Assembly (NCBI RefSeq): GCF_020360975.1
Contig: NW_025408669.1
Span: forward strand, 7,068,001 to 7,132,000
From: Hirsutella rhossiliensis
Lineage: Eukaryota > Ascomycota > Sordariomycetes > Hypocreales > Ophiocordycipitaceae
DNA length: 64,000 nucleotides
Direction of reading: 5' to 3'
Positions 23,277-33,295 of this stretch are shown here, piece after piece. The notes under the pieces were generated by a model, which saw only the letters and a list, made by a program, of their open reading frames with translations, was not told the DNA's origin and made no database searches. Positions within the stretch are counted from its first letter, which is position 1, and every line of letters starts with the position of its first letter. The position numbers and the translations under genes are program-made.

Positions 23277-24326
23277 TTAGCCTTGACTATTTTTCTCCTT
23301 TCTTGAATCAGGCAGGGCACCTACCTCGACGCCTTGATCTTTACAGTACTGCTCAAGGCGAACTAAATCCAGGGTTTTGGTTGTAGCATGGTCGTTTACA
23401 AACTTCTCCCCCTTGTCGAGCCCAGAAGTCTCCCTGACGTTCGGAACCTCCTCGTGGCATACATCATTTACTACACGCCTACCCTTCTGGCTCGTCATTT
23501 TGCATTTGACCGTCGTCTCCTAGCGGTGATGTTAAAACGCAGCCCGAAATCATAAGAGACAGGGGGAGCTATTGCATTTTTGTTGCATGTCATATCAAAT
23601 TCACCTGGAAGTTCGCTCGCGACAAAGTTCCTCAATGTCTTATCGGCGTATTAGCATATACTGAAAACGTAGCACGCACTTGTTGCTTGTTATTGGTTGA
23701 TGTAGGAGTACTTACATTTTTATCCCCATTCTCGATTATGGAGGTAACACACGGGCGAATACCCCTCATGGCTGTGCGTTTCTCCTTCTCGTCAAGACTG
23801 CTGTTACTAATAGCATTGATAACCTCAGTCTTAACGCACAAACTTATAAGCGGGTGGCAGAGCTTGGGTGCGCTTTTGATTTCGTCGCAAATACTCAGAA
23901 TGGCCGGCTCTGGCTGTAATGAAGTCGCTGATTAGCGATTGCGCAGCTTTGTCTCGGGCAATAGGAACTACTACATACGAGGTTAAGCATGGCCGAAAAA
24001 GTGCAGAGATTGATTTCCTCCTTGGCCTTTTTAGGTTGGTCGAAGCCTCCAGATTTGTTCGACTGGTCTTGAATGCATTTCTCTGCGAGAGATGGGCAAT
24101 ACTTTTGCTCATCGGATTCTGGATCCTTGATGAGAACTTTCTTCTGGTACTCAGCACAGATTTCCTCAGCGGTCACTTTGTTCTACAACGGGCCATGTTA
24201 GCGATTTCTTGTTAAGAACTTGATGGCTTTCCAGTGGTGACTGACATCTCCTTGTCGAACAGTGAGGACCGAGTGGGCGGCAGTCACGCCGGCAAATGCT
24301 GCAACAACAATGGTAAGGGGCTTCAT
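23277..24326 (-). CDS. Small secreted cysteine-containing protein, unknown
   Basis: Five exons on the minus strand can be joined in one frame: 24326-24246, 24182-23979, 23913-23716, 23638-23605 and 23470-23277, giving about 236 residues. The start is a clear signal peptide (MKPLTIVVAAFAGVTAAHS). The mature part has about ten cysteines spread along it (EEICAEY, YCPSLAEKC, LCTFS, ICDEI, LCHP, LCVK, PCVT, VCHEE, YCKD) and is charged and helical in character. Introns 1-3 have good GT..AG ends; exon 4 (34 nt) and the long fourth intron are less certain, and a further intron may begin at GTAGGT near 23330. I recognise no family. Size, secretion signal and cysteines make it a candidate secreted effector, but this is inference. 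Confidence 0.6.
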
Positions 24327-25900
24327 TTTATCGTCTGTCAGAACTCGAAGCGACTGTTGGAAGATGCAAAAAATAGTGTGACTGTTACAAGATGCAAAAG
24401 AGGGTGACCGTTGGAGGATGGAGGAAGGAAAGAATGGAATGAGGTTGAACGTCACCTTTTTATGTAGGCAAAGTTCTAACCATCTATGCCTTTGACGTAG
24501 TGACACGACAGAAGATATTACGTTGCGTTATGGACCAATATTCCAGACAGTTCGTATTTCTAGAGCACTCGGCTCGTGCATAGTCCTTGGACAAAACCTG
24601 GTCGGAATTAGGTACGTACGGGCTCACCAGTGTTTACACGTTTTATGGGGAAGTAGCATTTTAATTTACGCACTACAGCCAATTCGGCCAGAGGGATTTG
24701 GATTTAGGGGTTGAAAATTGAATCGAATCGCGTGATAGACCAAGGACTTATAGTAGAGGAGCGTACGCGGTGGTGCGTAATGCTCAAGCCTCGTCATGGC
24801 CTGACGCTGGGTAGGCAAGTATGAGCAGACAATGCTTTTGGGAACACGAGGTAGGTTGAATGGTTAGTCAACACAGAGCATGAAAACGTCAGCACACACT
24901 TCTAGCGACCTATATCATATATCACGGTATCTCGGTGCGTAGCCAGCCACCTTTGAGAGAGCCGATGAAAAGCACCTAAATTTCTACCAGCGTGGACGAC
25001 TCGCTAATGATCGTGAAGGTAGTTAGCTACGAGTTAGGTGAGAACGTTGATCCCAAATAAATGAGTTGATTCTCTATATCATCGTATGCAGTATGACGTA
25101 CTGCTAGCGAGTTTGACTCGGTCATCGTCAACAATACGCTGAGTTCATGCTTGAAGTGACCACTTCCTGGACTAGGATCCTTAGGGTTCTTACATTTGGG
25201 GAATTGCCTTCAAGCGCCCCTCTATGTAACAACACGAGACTTCGACAGGAGAGGGCCCTCCAGCATGGATAATCCAGAGATTTTTTGTGTCAGGGGTCGT
25301 ACTGGGAAATGCCCTTGTCCTTTTGCTTTCGTCAACGCCTGTTATCCCTATGGTGGCGCCGTCTCAATAGATATTAAGGCCTGGATGTTTTGTTCGCGCC
25401 CTTTTAGTAAATAAGTGGAGCAATAGCCAACCCCCAGCGCTTTGCCAAAAGCTCGCCAAGAGCTCTGTCAAGAGCTCTGCCAAGGTGCCTATCGACAGCT
25501 CCACTGAGAGCGACAGCTGTTCCTGCCCCTGCCCCTGCCAACTTCACCAGAAATGATTCAACAACTCACCTTTCAGCCAACAGACCAGACGCCCCAGCCC
25601 CCGCCTTTGCTTCAGCTGCTACATATGACGCCCTCCCAGCAACCCCCTTGCCCCAGCTGGCAGATTACCCTTATGCCTCCGATACCTCTGACAACGCCCC
25701 TGATATCTACAGTTAGAAAGACGACCGCTATAGTTACAAGGAAGATTACTATAAGTATGACAGAGGATATAGTGATACATGATGAAGACGATTGGGAGGA
25801 CTGGGGGGAAGGGAGCATGTTTCCCCAGCTTATTATGTGACGGGGGTCAATTGTTACGGGACGACAGGTCCCTCTACAGTCATGCATTACATCACGTTCG
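24327..25900. other. Low-GC stretch, no clear gene
   Basis: Upstream of the secreted-protein gene (promoter in the first few hundred bases). From about 25400 a repetitive GAGCTCTGCCAAG-type word occurs. Around 25550-25770 a frame with words such as YSYKEDYYKYDRGY is broken by stops, which could be a retroelement or host relic. Confidence 0.35.
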
Positions 25901-26300
25901 TGGTCACGGCAGACCTCTATAAAAGAGGACCTGCCTGAGTTAGCTACTAACCTAGAACTATTAGATCCAAAGTATAGTAGTTATACAGTTGTTAAGGAGA
26001 GTGGGCATAAGAGGCCACAGTCATGCCTAGTAGACCTAATAGTTATGCATAAGGAAGCCTGCCTAACTAATATAACTCCCCTAGCCTAAAGATATTATAT
26101 AGGCCTAACTTAGGTATAGGAATATCTTAATGCCCTCTTTTAGCTAACTATATATAGTTACTATACCTATATAAGCCCCTCCCTTATCCTAATAGATAGA
26201 CTAAGATATATATCACTAAATTCACCTTTCTATGCCCCTATTTCTTCTACTATGCTCTTAAGCCCCTGCTTAAGAGCAGTGTACTATAATCACTAAATGT
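25901..26300. other. TpA-rich AT-biased relic
   Basis: About 400 bp strikingly rich in TA steps (CTATATATAG, TATAGGCCTA, ATATATATC) with stops in all frames. This looks like old repeat DNA altered by C-to-T change such as repeat-induced point mutation. It contrasts with the GC-richer, apparently unmutated elements to its right. Confidence 0.5.
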
Positions 26301-27613
26301 GACGGTGTAGGCAACGTAGTTATAATTGACCTCCTAAAAGTTGCGAAAATTCTACGCTAGAGAGAAAATAGAATATAAAAGGAGGGGAAAAGAGTCCTCC
26401 GGAGAGGGGAAGAAATAGGGGGAAAGGGGGAAAGGGCGCCCATGATGAGATAGTCCTTATCGCCCAGAGTGTCGGCCGAGAGCCCCCACAAGCGTAGCTC
26501 GTTCCATTGCCCCCTTGTGGAGGAGAGCAGAGCCCAGAGGGTCCAAGAGCCGGAAAAGGGGTCTGCTGGGCCAAAATGACACTCCTAGCAGAGGGATATT
26601 GCGGGGTTGGCCCCTGTGGTTGCTGGGTGGCAGACCAAGCCTTCTTATGTATGGTCAGCTGACGGAGCTGTTTTGTTTTGTCTCAATGCATCCTGTTGGC
26701 CTCTGTGACAGGGGAATATAGTAGCGCGACTACCTGCTTTTGCCCTTCGGGCCAAGACCCCTACATCTGCGCTTCTACAACTTACATTTCTACTAGCTGC
26801 CTAGGACTTACGCACCCCGTGCACTCCTAGCTTGGCTTTTTTCCATGGCTCTTACGGCTGCCTCTGCATACTACTCTTGTAGCTTCCTCTCTGCGTTGCT
26901 CGTGGCCTTGTATCTCGGCTAGTCTTACTCCGTGTGGACATTGTTTCTCTGCCGCCCTCGTAGTCTTGCCTCTCCCTTGCATCTTGTACTTGCTGCCTAA
27001 AACTTATGCTTCTCGCTGCGCCTGTGCGACTTATACTTCGTGGTCTTGCGTACCACTCTCGCGGCTTCATCCCTCCCTCTCTCTTTCTCGTATCTTCTCG
27101 ACCGTTCGTCCGTCCATTGCCTTGCTGCTGCCGGCCATCTATACGCCCTGCATAGTCTGGGAAGAGTCATGCTATTGCCTTGTAGTCTTGTTGCGCTAGG
27201 TCTTGTAAGCGTTGCTTGCTTGAACGTTGCGCCTTACTGCTGCTTTGATAGAGGAGAACGCACCCTAGGGGGAGGCGACTGTAATCATGTCGAGCGTGAT
27301 GTGATGAAAACTCCCGTTGTCAGCTGTTGATATCAGGAGGAAATACTTATCTAGACCAACTGCTCACAAGGCCTCAGGGCGTGTAACGGCCGCGTAGCCA
27401 TGTAATCAGGATGTAATGTCGATGTCACGTTGCACTCCTTGGATGACCGAGACAGTCGCACTCATTAATAGTGATTCCAAAGAGAACGGCACCAACAGGT
27501 ATATTTATTCGGCCAAGCATGCCTCTGATTAGATGGCCTCGGAAAACCTTGGCCTTCAGTATATAGGTGTCTAGAGCAGGAGTGGCCCCCGGCCAAAGAC
27601 TCTTGCGGGTGGG
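26301..27613. other. Unassigned DNA left of the gypsy element
   Basis: At 26302 the sequence TGTGACGGT resembles the start of the gypsy long terminal repeat at 27619, so a diverged long terminal repeat may begin here; no partner was found. From 26740 to 27230 the plus strand is strongly pyrimidine-rich with irregular repeats of TCTTG/ACTTA/CTTGT words. The minus strand there reads as an Arg/Ser-rich frame (about 27070-26852) with no recognised family. Confidence 0.4.
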
Positions 27614-27618
27614 TGTTT

Positions 27619-27780
27619 TGTGACGGTACAAGTGCACGAACAAGGTCGAGTGCGACTTGGGTAAAGTGATTGTCTACAAGAGAGAAAGAGGTTCCTAAGG
27701 AAGACTCTGACTTTCGCTATTTACATGAATAAAAGCGGGACCTTTCATAAAGTATGAAAGTCACATGATCGTTCCTCACA
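27619..27780 (-). repeat. Gypsy long terminal repeat (3' copy)
   Basis: 162 bp, the same as 42238-42400 apart from one C. It has TG..CA ends. The target duplication TGTTT lies just outside it. Confidence 0.95.
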
Positions 27781-27784
27781 CATG

Positions 27785-28135
27785 GGCCTCCTTTACTCCA
27801 TCGCTTCTGATTCTTCCACGTCTTGCTGAGCCTGTAGGCGAGCATTTTGCGCTTCTTGTTTCGTCGGTCTGGGTTTGTTTTTGTTGTGCTTCTCGAACTC
27901 TTTGATGGCGATGTGAGCGTTGACGACGTTGTGTAGTGGTTCCCATGTTGCCTGCTCAAGGTCGAAGCCTCTCCATAGTATATGGTACTGGAAGCCTTTC
28001 TGTTTTGTGCGTTTCGAGTCCAGTATTTCTTCAATCGCCCAGAGTTTCTCCCCCTTTGCATCTAGCGTTATTGGTGGGGGCGGTGTGTTGTATTGGCCGG
28101 GGAGCGGGTCGTTTGGTGACGGTCGCAGGAGGTTG
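27785..28135 (-). pseudogene. Gypsy integrase tail and chromodomain
   Basis: Minus-strand remnant continuing the gypsy polyprotein on the far side of the copia insertion. The words NLLRPSPNDPLPGQY belong to the integrase C-terminal tail. They are followed by a chromodomain (WAIEEILDSKRTKQKGFQYH, then LWRGF, then TWEPLHNV) and a charged coiled tail (EFEKHNKNKPRPTKQEAQN). The aromatic positions (W/F/Y) of the chromodomain are present. The domain targets integration to chromatin with particular histone marks in chromoviruses. Confidence 0.85.
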
Positions 28136-28140
28136 GTGTG

Positions 28141-28327
28141 TGTGGATAGGTTAACTGAGGCTCAGTTGGGTCTTTGATCGATGATCGTGTTGTTCTTGTT
28201 ATTCTTCGCTATCTAGACCATGCTGTGAGGTTTGATAGGTTGTGCGCGTGTCGGGTAAACGTTGTTCCCTGCTGACGCACGTGATACCCTCCTGCGATGT
28301 GCGCTCTATCGTACAAATGATCAGACA
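28141..28327 (-). repeat. Copia long terminal repeat (3' copy)
   Basis: 187 bp, identical by eye to 36963-37149. It has TG..CA ends. Confidence 0.95.
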
Positions 28328-28444
28328 CTGGCATCTCTTTAAGAATCGAACAAAACGCACTAAACGTAACACCCAAACAACATGTAAAACGGGTATCTCA
28401 ACACAAAGGAACAATCGATAGCAAGCTTAAATCAAAATCGTCAA

Positions 28445-28830
28445 TCATGCGGTCATATCTTCCTTCCTTTGAACCCAGCCTTCGAGCCGGATCGTGATCT
28501 CGTTGTCGTTAACGAATCGGGTTAAGGCCCCGTTTGGAGATAGCTTCGTCATTGCATCGGCCGGGTTATCCGCTCCGTTGATCCAGCGGATGTTGGTGAT
28601 TTCGCGTTGTTCGTAGGCCTGTCTCAACGCCATGATATCGATCATCAGACGTTTCTCCGTGGTGGTGCCAAGCTTCACTAGGCACTCGTACAGGCTGTAC
28701 GAATCTGTACACACAACGAGCGGGATTTGCGGTAATCCAAGGCGGCTTGTAATCTGGTTGATCGTCCCTGCAACCACATATGCCAAATCGAAGCCTGAAG
28801 CTAATCCATATATCTCAGAAGCCAAGACGC
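28445..28830 (-). pseudogene. Copia RNase H, C-terminal part
   Basis: Continuation of the copia RNase H domain beyond the hAT insertion: ASEIYGLASGFDLAYVVAGT, VVCTDSYSLYECLVKLG, IRWINGADNPADAMTK. The conserved D of CTDSYS and the ADNPADA(M)TK word mark the family. At the junction the coding codons rejoin exactly (..RVTRSVL to ASEIYG) once the hAT element and one target duplication are removed. Confidence 0.88.
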
Positions 28831-29911
28831 CAGGGTGGCAAACCACTCAATCAACTCAACCAAAGAGTCAAATTGAGTAGATTGACGGCTTACATCAGCG
28901 AACCTCTCGTTGAGTTGAGCAATCCAAGCCCTCGTTGAATTGATTGCGTTGATTGATGGAGTTGATGCCCTACCCTACCTATTAGTAAGCTACTTAAGGT
29001 CCTCAACACCATCAACTTCTCGTCCTTCGTGGGGCACCTCTTCGGGAAGACATCGTCATCGACTGAAGCATCAATAATCCCCTGGTAGTCGGGTATTAGC
29101 CCTGCCTTCAGCCAAGACCGAATTGCCTGGCCTGCATTGATCGTGTTAGCCTGAAGCCGGCTGCGTAGTCGTGTGACCATTAGCCCAGCAAATGAGAACG
29201 CCCTCTCGCACTCTGCTGACATTGGCGGTATAGATAGCATATCAAAGGCCATTCGAGCAAGTCTGGGATACGTTGACTCTTTGAGTTGCCAGTATTGGAA
29301 CGGATCCGTGATGTCTCCGTCATCTGCGCCGATATCAACAGTCCAGCGATCGAATTCATCGGCAGTAGGTGGCCCACGACGGGTTGTGGCCGTCTGACCA
29401 GCTTGTAGCCGGTGCCTCAGTCGGAACTGTTGGAACTCGTTCAAGTCGTCAACCTTTCGACGTTTAACCATCGGAATAGCCTCGTCATCGCTGAGAATTA
29501 ATGACTTATAGTCGCGTTCCCAGATGCCCCGAACAATCCGTCGTGCCTCAAGGACCCATTCAGGTCGATGAGCCCAAGCCTCCTCAAACCATTGCAGTCG
29601 CAAGGCGGGATGGAGAGCGACTGCAGCATAATATACCGGGCACTCAACCAACTTGATATAGTATTTCTCCAACTTCTTCCACCCCAATTCGACGTTTATC
29701 GCGAAATGCTCGGAATCAGGCACATCCTTGGCGAATTCCTTTGCCTCTTCCAATCGTTCAAGGAGATATTCGAATGCTTGGATAATATCCCATGCTGTTC
29801 CGTATGCCACGAGGTTGCCGCCCTTACGCACCCGAATCTGGGCATCTCCCTCGAGGGCCTTGATGGCATTTTCGAAGTGCTTAAGAATATTCCGAAAGTG
29901 GCTGATCACTG

Positions 29912-30219
29912 TTGATGCGTTTTTGCGTGTCCCTACGCACACTGGAGCGTTGGGCACGGCACCAAGCATCAAGGACACCGGCTGCCGCACGCACAGCCAT
30001 GTGAACAGGCAGCCGTGTGAACAGGCAGCCGTGTGAAACAGGCAGCCGTGTGAAACAGGCAGCCGTGTGAACAGGCATCGGTATGTGGCTGCCTTGTAAA
30101 CCGGCCGGATCGCCTAGATAGTCCGACCTGGCTGCCTCCTACATAAGGATGAGGCAGTCATAGCTTAGTTGGAGAAACAACGATCCCACTTCATCTCATC
30201 CATATGCAAAATGCATCAA
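29912..30219. mobile_element. MITE-like insertion inside the hAT transposase
   Basis: 308 bp with imperfect inverted ends of about 15 bp (TTGATGCGTTTTTGC left, TTGATGCATTTTGC right in reverse complement) and a 3-bp target duplication CTG (29909-29911, 30220-30222). Removing it with one CTG restores the transposase codons exactly. It has no coding capacity and holds a minisatellite at 29994-30075. Three-base duplications occur in PIF/Harbinger and some CACTA elements; the family is not settled. A spliceosomal intron is less likely because the boundaries are palindromic. Confidence 0.72.
29994..30075 (+). repeat. Minisatellite, five 16-17 bp units
   Basis: Five tandem copies of CAGCCGTGTGAA(A)CAGG; the first has one substitution (CAGCCATG..), and units three and four have an extra A. 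A decayed sixth copy follows. It lies inside the MITE-like insertion. Confidence 0.95.
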
Positions 30220-31966
30220 CTGTCCAGTCGTTACCGGTCAGCAGGTCAGAATCTCGGAGGCATGCAGGCATGTCTTTCTTCTTTGACCTGCTTCGGGTAT
30301 ATTCGAACTGTTCCAATGCGACGAGGTCGTCAAGAAAGTCGTGCAGTAGAAGGGCTCGATCCATCATCTTATAATGGGACAACCATCGTGTCATGTTATC
30401 CGTTAGAACGTCAACTGGTTTCTTCGTACTGTCCCTCTTGCGTTGTAGATCCCGAAGCATGTACGTTAACCTATCCGATTGATGAATCCAGTGGACAAGG
30501 TTGTGGAGCTTGCCAATAGGCCCCCTCTTCCGCCAGAGATCATGTCGAGCAAGGTCCAGGTCGAGTCGCTCTTCTGATTTGAAGACTTCATTATCTTTGC
30601 CAAAGAGCAGCGCTTTGGCCACGAGATTGATGATATGCCCAAAGCAGCGGACCCGTCTCTGCTTCCTTCAAAATTAAAAACGTGTCCCAGTGCTGCTACC
30701 GCCGTATCGTTATTCTTCGCATTGTCAAGCGTGAAATACCCGATCTTGTCTTGAATCTCGAATGATTCGATCACTTCCGCCACCTGCGACGCTATATTCT
30801 CGCCAGTATGAGACTCTCGGAGTTCAGGAGCCCAAGGATGATCTTCTGTGGCCGCTTTTCCTTAGAGAGATAGAACGCAGCAATCCCATTAAGCGCATAG
30901 CGATTGGGCGATCTCCAGCCGTCAAACGCAAGGTGTATCTGCCCGGGCGCTCCTCAGTTCCTTTATCACAATATGCTTGTACTGGTGGTATTCTTGGAAA
31001 AGCTTCGTTCGAATAGTCGAGTGTGTCATGTGGGCTTGAGTCAGGGCGATCGAGGGATTGAGGTATTCGAGAAGACGCCGGAATCGAGGGGCTTCAACTG
31101 CGCGGAAGGCAACATTCGACTCGGTGATCCAAGCAAGCAAGAGATTGGAAGACATCTTTATCGAATTGGTTTTTAGCTTGTTAATGAATGCTTGCTCCTT
31201 CTGGTCATTGGCATCGAGGTTGAAGAATTGGGCAATAGAACGCTTGTTGGTTGTAGAACCCTTCGGTAACCGTCTACCTGATGGGTCAATAACATTGTGA
31301 GCATCATGTAGATGGCGCTCAATGTTTAGGGTCCCTTTGCCGCGAAGCTCACGGGTCCCTTCGGCGATTTCTTCGGTAAACACCGCTCACAGACCCAGAG
31401 GCGATTATCTACGTTAGCTTGACGTTCAATGTCGAACCCAAAGCTCCAGATCCACGATTTGAGCTTGCCGGCGCGTTGAGACTTGGTATAGCCGCGGAAG
31501 TGATGCCAGGGAAGGCATCCCACTCGAGATGGGGAACGGGGCCTGAGTCGCCTGAATCGCCTGATGGCGGCAAGGGAGAAGAAGGCTCAGGAGATTCGCT
31601 CATTGCATATAGGAATGTTTAGATCAGCCAAGGCGTTGTGGAAGAATCGAGAAGTGTAAGTGGAACTGAGGCGAGAGATTGAACTTTGTTGTGAAGCGCG
31701 TCGATGCGCGCAGCGCGTCGACTCTTCCAACGGAACAGGGGGCCCTGTTCCCCGAAGAGGAGAGCAGGCTTACCTACAACGGGCCTGAGTAACCTGTAAG
31801 GTTAGTGGTAGCTATATACCCAATCCGTACCTACATTTCGCCTTGGCCACCTACCCTACAGGATCCCTGACCGTCAACGGCAATCTCATCAATCCATCAA
31901 TCAACGGGAGCATGAATTGAATTGACAAGCTTATTCAGCAGACACTCGATTGAGTTGATTGAGTTG

Positions 31967-31995
31967 ACGGTTGCTCAACTATATTGAGCAACCGT
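31967..31995. repeat. Perfect hairpin at the hAT subterminus
   Basis: ACGGTTGCTCAA and its inverse TTGAGCAACCGT are separated by CTATA. The hairpin lies 28 bp inside the right end of the hAT element. It may be part of the transposase-binding region. Confidence 0.9.
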
Positions 31996-32023
31996 TGCTG
32001 GGATTGAGTGGTTTGCCACCCTG

Positions 32024-33295
32024 CAAGACGCTGCGGGTGACTCTCTTGCACTTCGTCGAGCTCCAATGGATCAGGTTTCCGTGGATCGTGAATGACTCAT
32101 CTGACTTAGTCTCGGTTGCAATGATTATAACGAATCCGATCTGAGAGCTTAAGTCCTTGTTGTTGGCGAATGATCCGTCTGTGAAGACGAAGACCTTTGC
32201 TGCTTCTAGACCTATTGGGACGAATCGAAGGCCTCTTTGTGGATTGTCGATCTGCCATTGGATCCGTTTATTCAACGCCTGAAAATCCTCCGCGGTTGGA
32301 TCTTGTGATTGTGCCGCGATTGAATAATCGAAGCTAGCCTCTGGTTGACAAATTGAGGCTATATAGGCGCCACGGGCACGTTGTTCCACGTATCGTTGGG
32401 CCCGATCTTCCGTGGATAGATCGATAATTTTGAGGTTGTTGACCTGACCTTTCTGCATGACTAGAAGATAGCCCTTCTCTAGAGCAATGAGGCTGCCGTT
32501 GAAATCACAGGTATCGCCTTCTCGTAGGGTCTTCTTTGGCTTGGCTTGGAAGCATAGCTCGCGGTCTTCACGTTGCAGGAATGTTGTTGTGCCTACCAAT
32601 AACGTATCATCAGTCTGAAGCGCGGCAACGCCGAAGGCATTAACCTGAAGTGCGGTATCCGCGTTGGTCTCTGCGGTCGTGACGTTGATCTCTGCGGTCG
32701 TTATCATTAAACATGGATCAAACGTTGACGGCTCCATCTGTAGCTTGATGCGGTGATGCTCATGATACGTATTGAACCAATGAGCGCCTGCTTCAGCGAT
32801 TCCGTACAATGGCTTGACCACACGAAGGATGGTTCCCCTGGGTATCTCTCTTTAATTCGTGTGGCAAAGAGATGAGGATAGTGCGATTCAAAGTGGTCGA
32901 TGCCTGCGTATAGGCCATCGTAATGTCTCGGATAGCAAGAGACATCTTCAAAGAGCAAAGGAAAGGGAAAGAGCGAGTACTACCCGCTGGGCAGGACGGG
33001 AGATTGTTGGAGCCTGCGTGAGGATCTCACGCTTCTCGTCGTCACCATATCCTTGTACCACAAGACGAGACTTCTCGTACGGTGTAGCAGTGTTCTTGCC
33101 TTTGACCTCCCGGACCATTCGTGACTTGAATAGCCTGTGTTTTCCATGCTTATTCATATCGTATCGTTCGGGCACGATGACGCCTGCGCCTAGCAGGTTC
33201 GTGATTTCGAGGTCATCAGAGGCTTCAAACGGTCGTCCGGCGGTAGTGATTTTCTTCTCTGCACGTAACTTTACGGCAAGGTCGAGGCGGCGCAC
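32024..33295 (-). pseudogene. Copia reverse transcriptase and RNase H, N-terminal part
   Basis: Minus strand. The reverse transcriptase begins after RPFEASDDLEITNLLGAG, with RLFKSRMVREVKGK and SRLVVQGYGD. It slips frame near 32945 and 32840, and resumes at VKPLYGIAEAGAHWF. The catalytic box reads LQTDDTLL, the QTDD variant found in many fungal copia elements, in place of YVDD. RNase H begins VFVFTDGSFANNKD (first catalytic D) and is cut at the hAT target site. Two frame slips make it defective. Confidence 0.88.

Larger units (their letters stand above)
28890..31603 (-). pseudogene. hAT transposase, frameshifted and interrupted
   Basis: From the ATG at 31603 (MSESPEPSSPLPPSGDSGD) through a BED-type zinc finger (WVCERCL .. 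TLNIERHLHDAH) near 31420-31310, spread over three frames. The catalytic RNase H-like fold follows (LAFDGWRSPNRYALNG, FTLDNAKNNDTAV, NMTRWLSHYKMM). The C-terminal dimerisation domain (29910-28990) ends with DPFQYWQLKEST, MSAECERAFSFAGLM and LQANTINAGQ. Slips occur near 31430, 31340, 30930, 30810 and 30650. A separate 308-bp element at 29912-30219 cuts the words NDWTV and ISHFRN apart. This copy is not functional. Confidence 0.88.
28831..32023 (-). mobile_element. hAT DNA transposon inserted in the copia RNase H
   Basis: The ends CAGGGTGGCAAACCACTCAATC (28831 on) and their perfect 22-bp inverse (ending 32023) are flanked by the 8-bp duplication CAAGACGC (28823-28830, 32024-32031), diagnostic of hAT. 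Subterminal regions carry many TTGAGTTGA / TTGATTGA words. The transposase is on the minus strand and is broken by frame slips and by a 308-bp insertion. Confidence 0.95.

Noticed and set aside
26302..27294. Second gypsy-type long terminal repeat starting TGTGACGGT
   Set aside because: Only the first nine bases match the real repeat, and no clear end, partner or target duplication was found.
30000..30075. Possible CRISPR-like array
   Set aside because: Units are contiguous with no spacers, and the setting is a fungal transposon; it is a minisatellite.
29912..30219. Intron within the hAT transposase
   Set aside because: The boundaries are inverted repeats with a 3-bp duplication and the interior holds a minisatellite; an insertion explains the data better, although GT and AG happen to be close to the ends.
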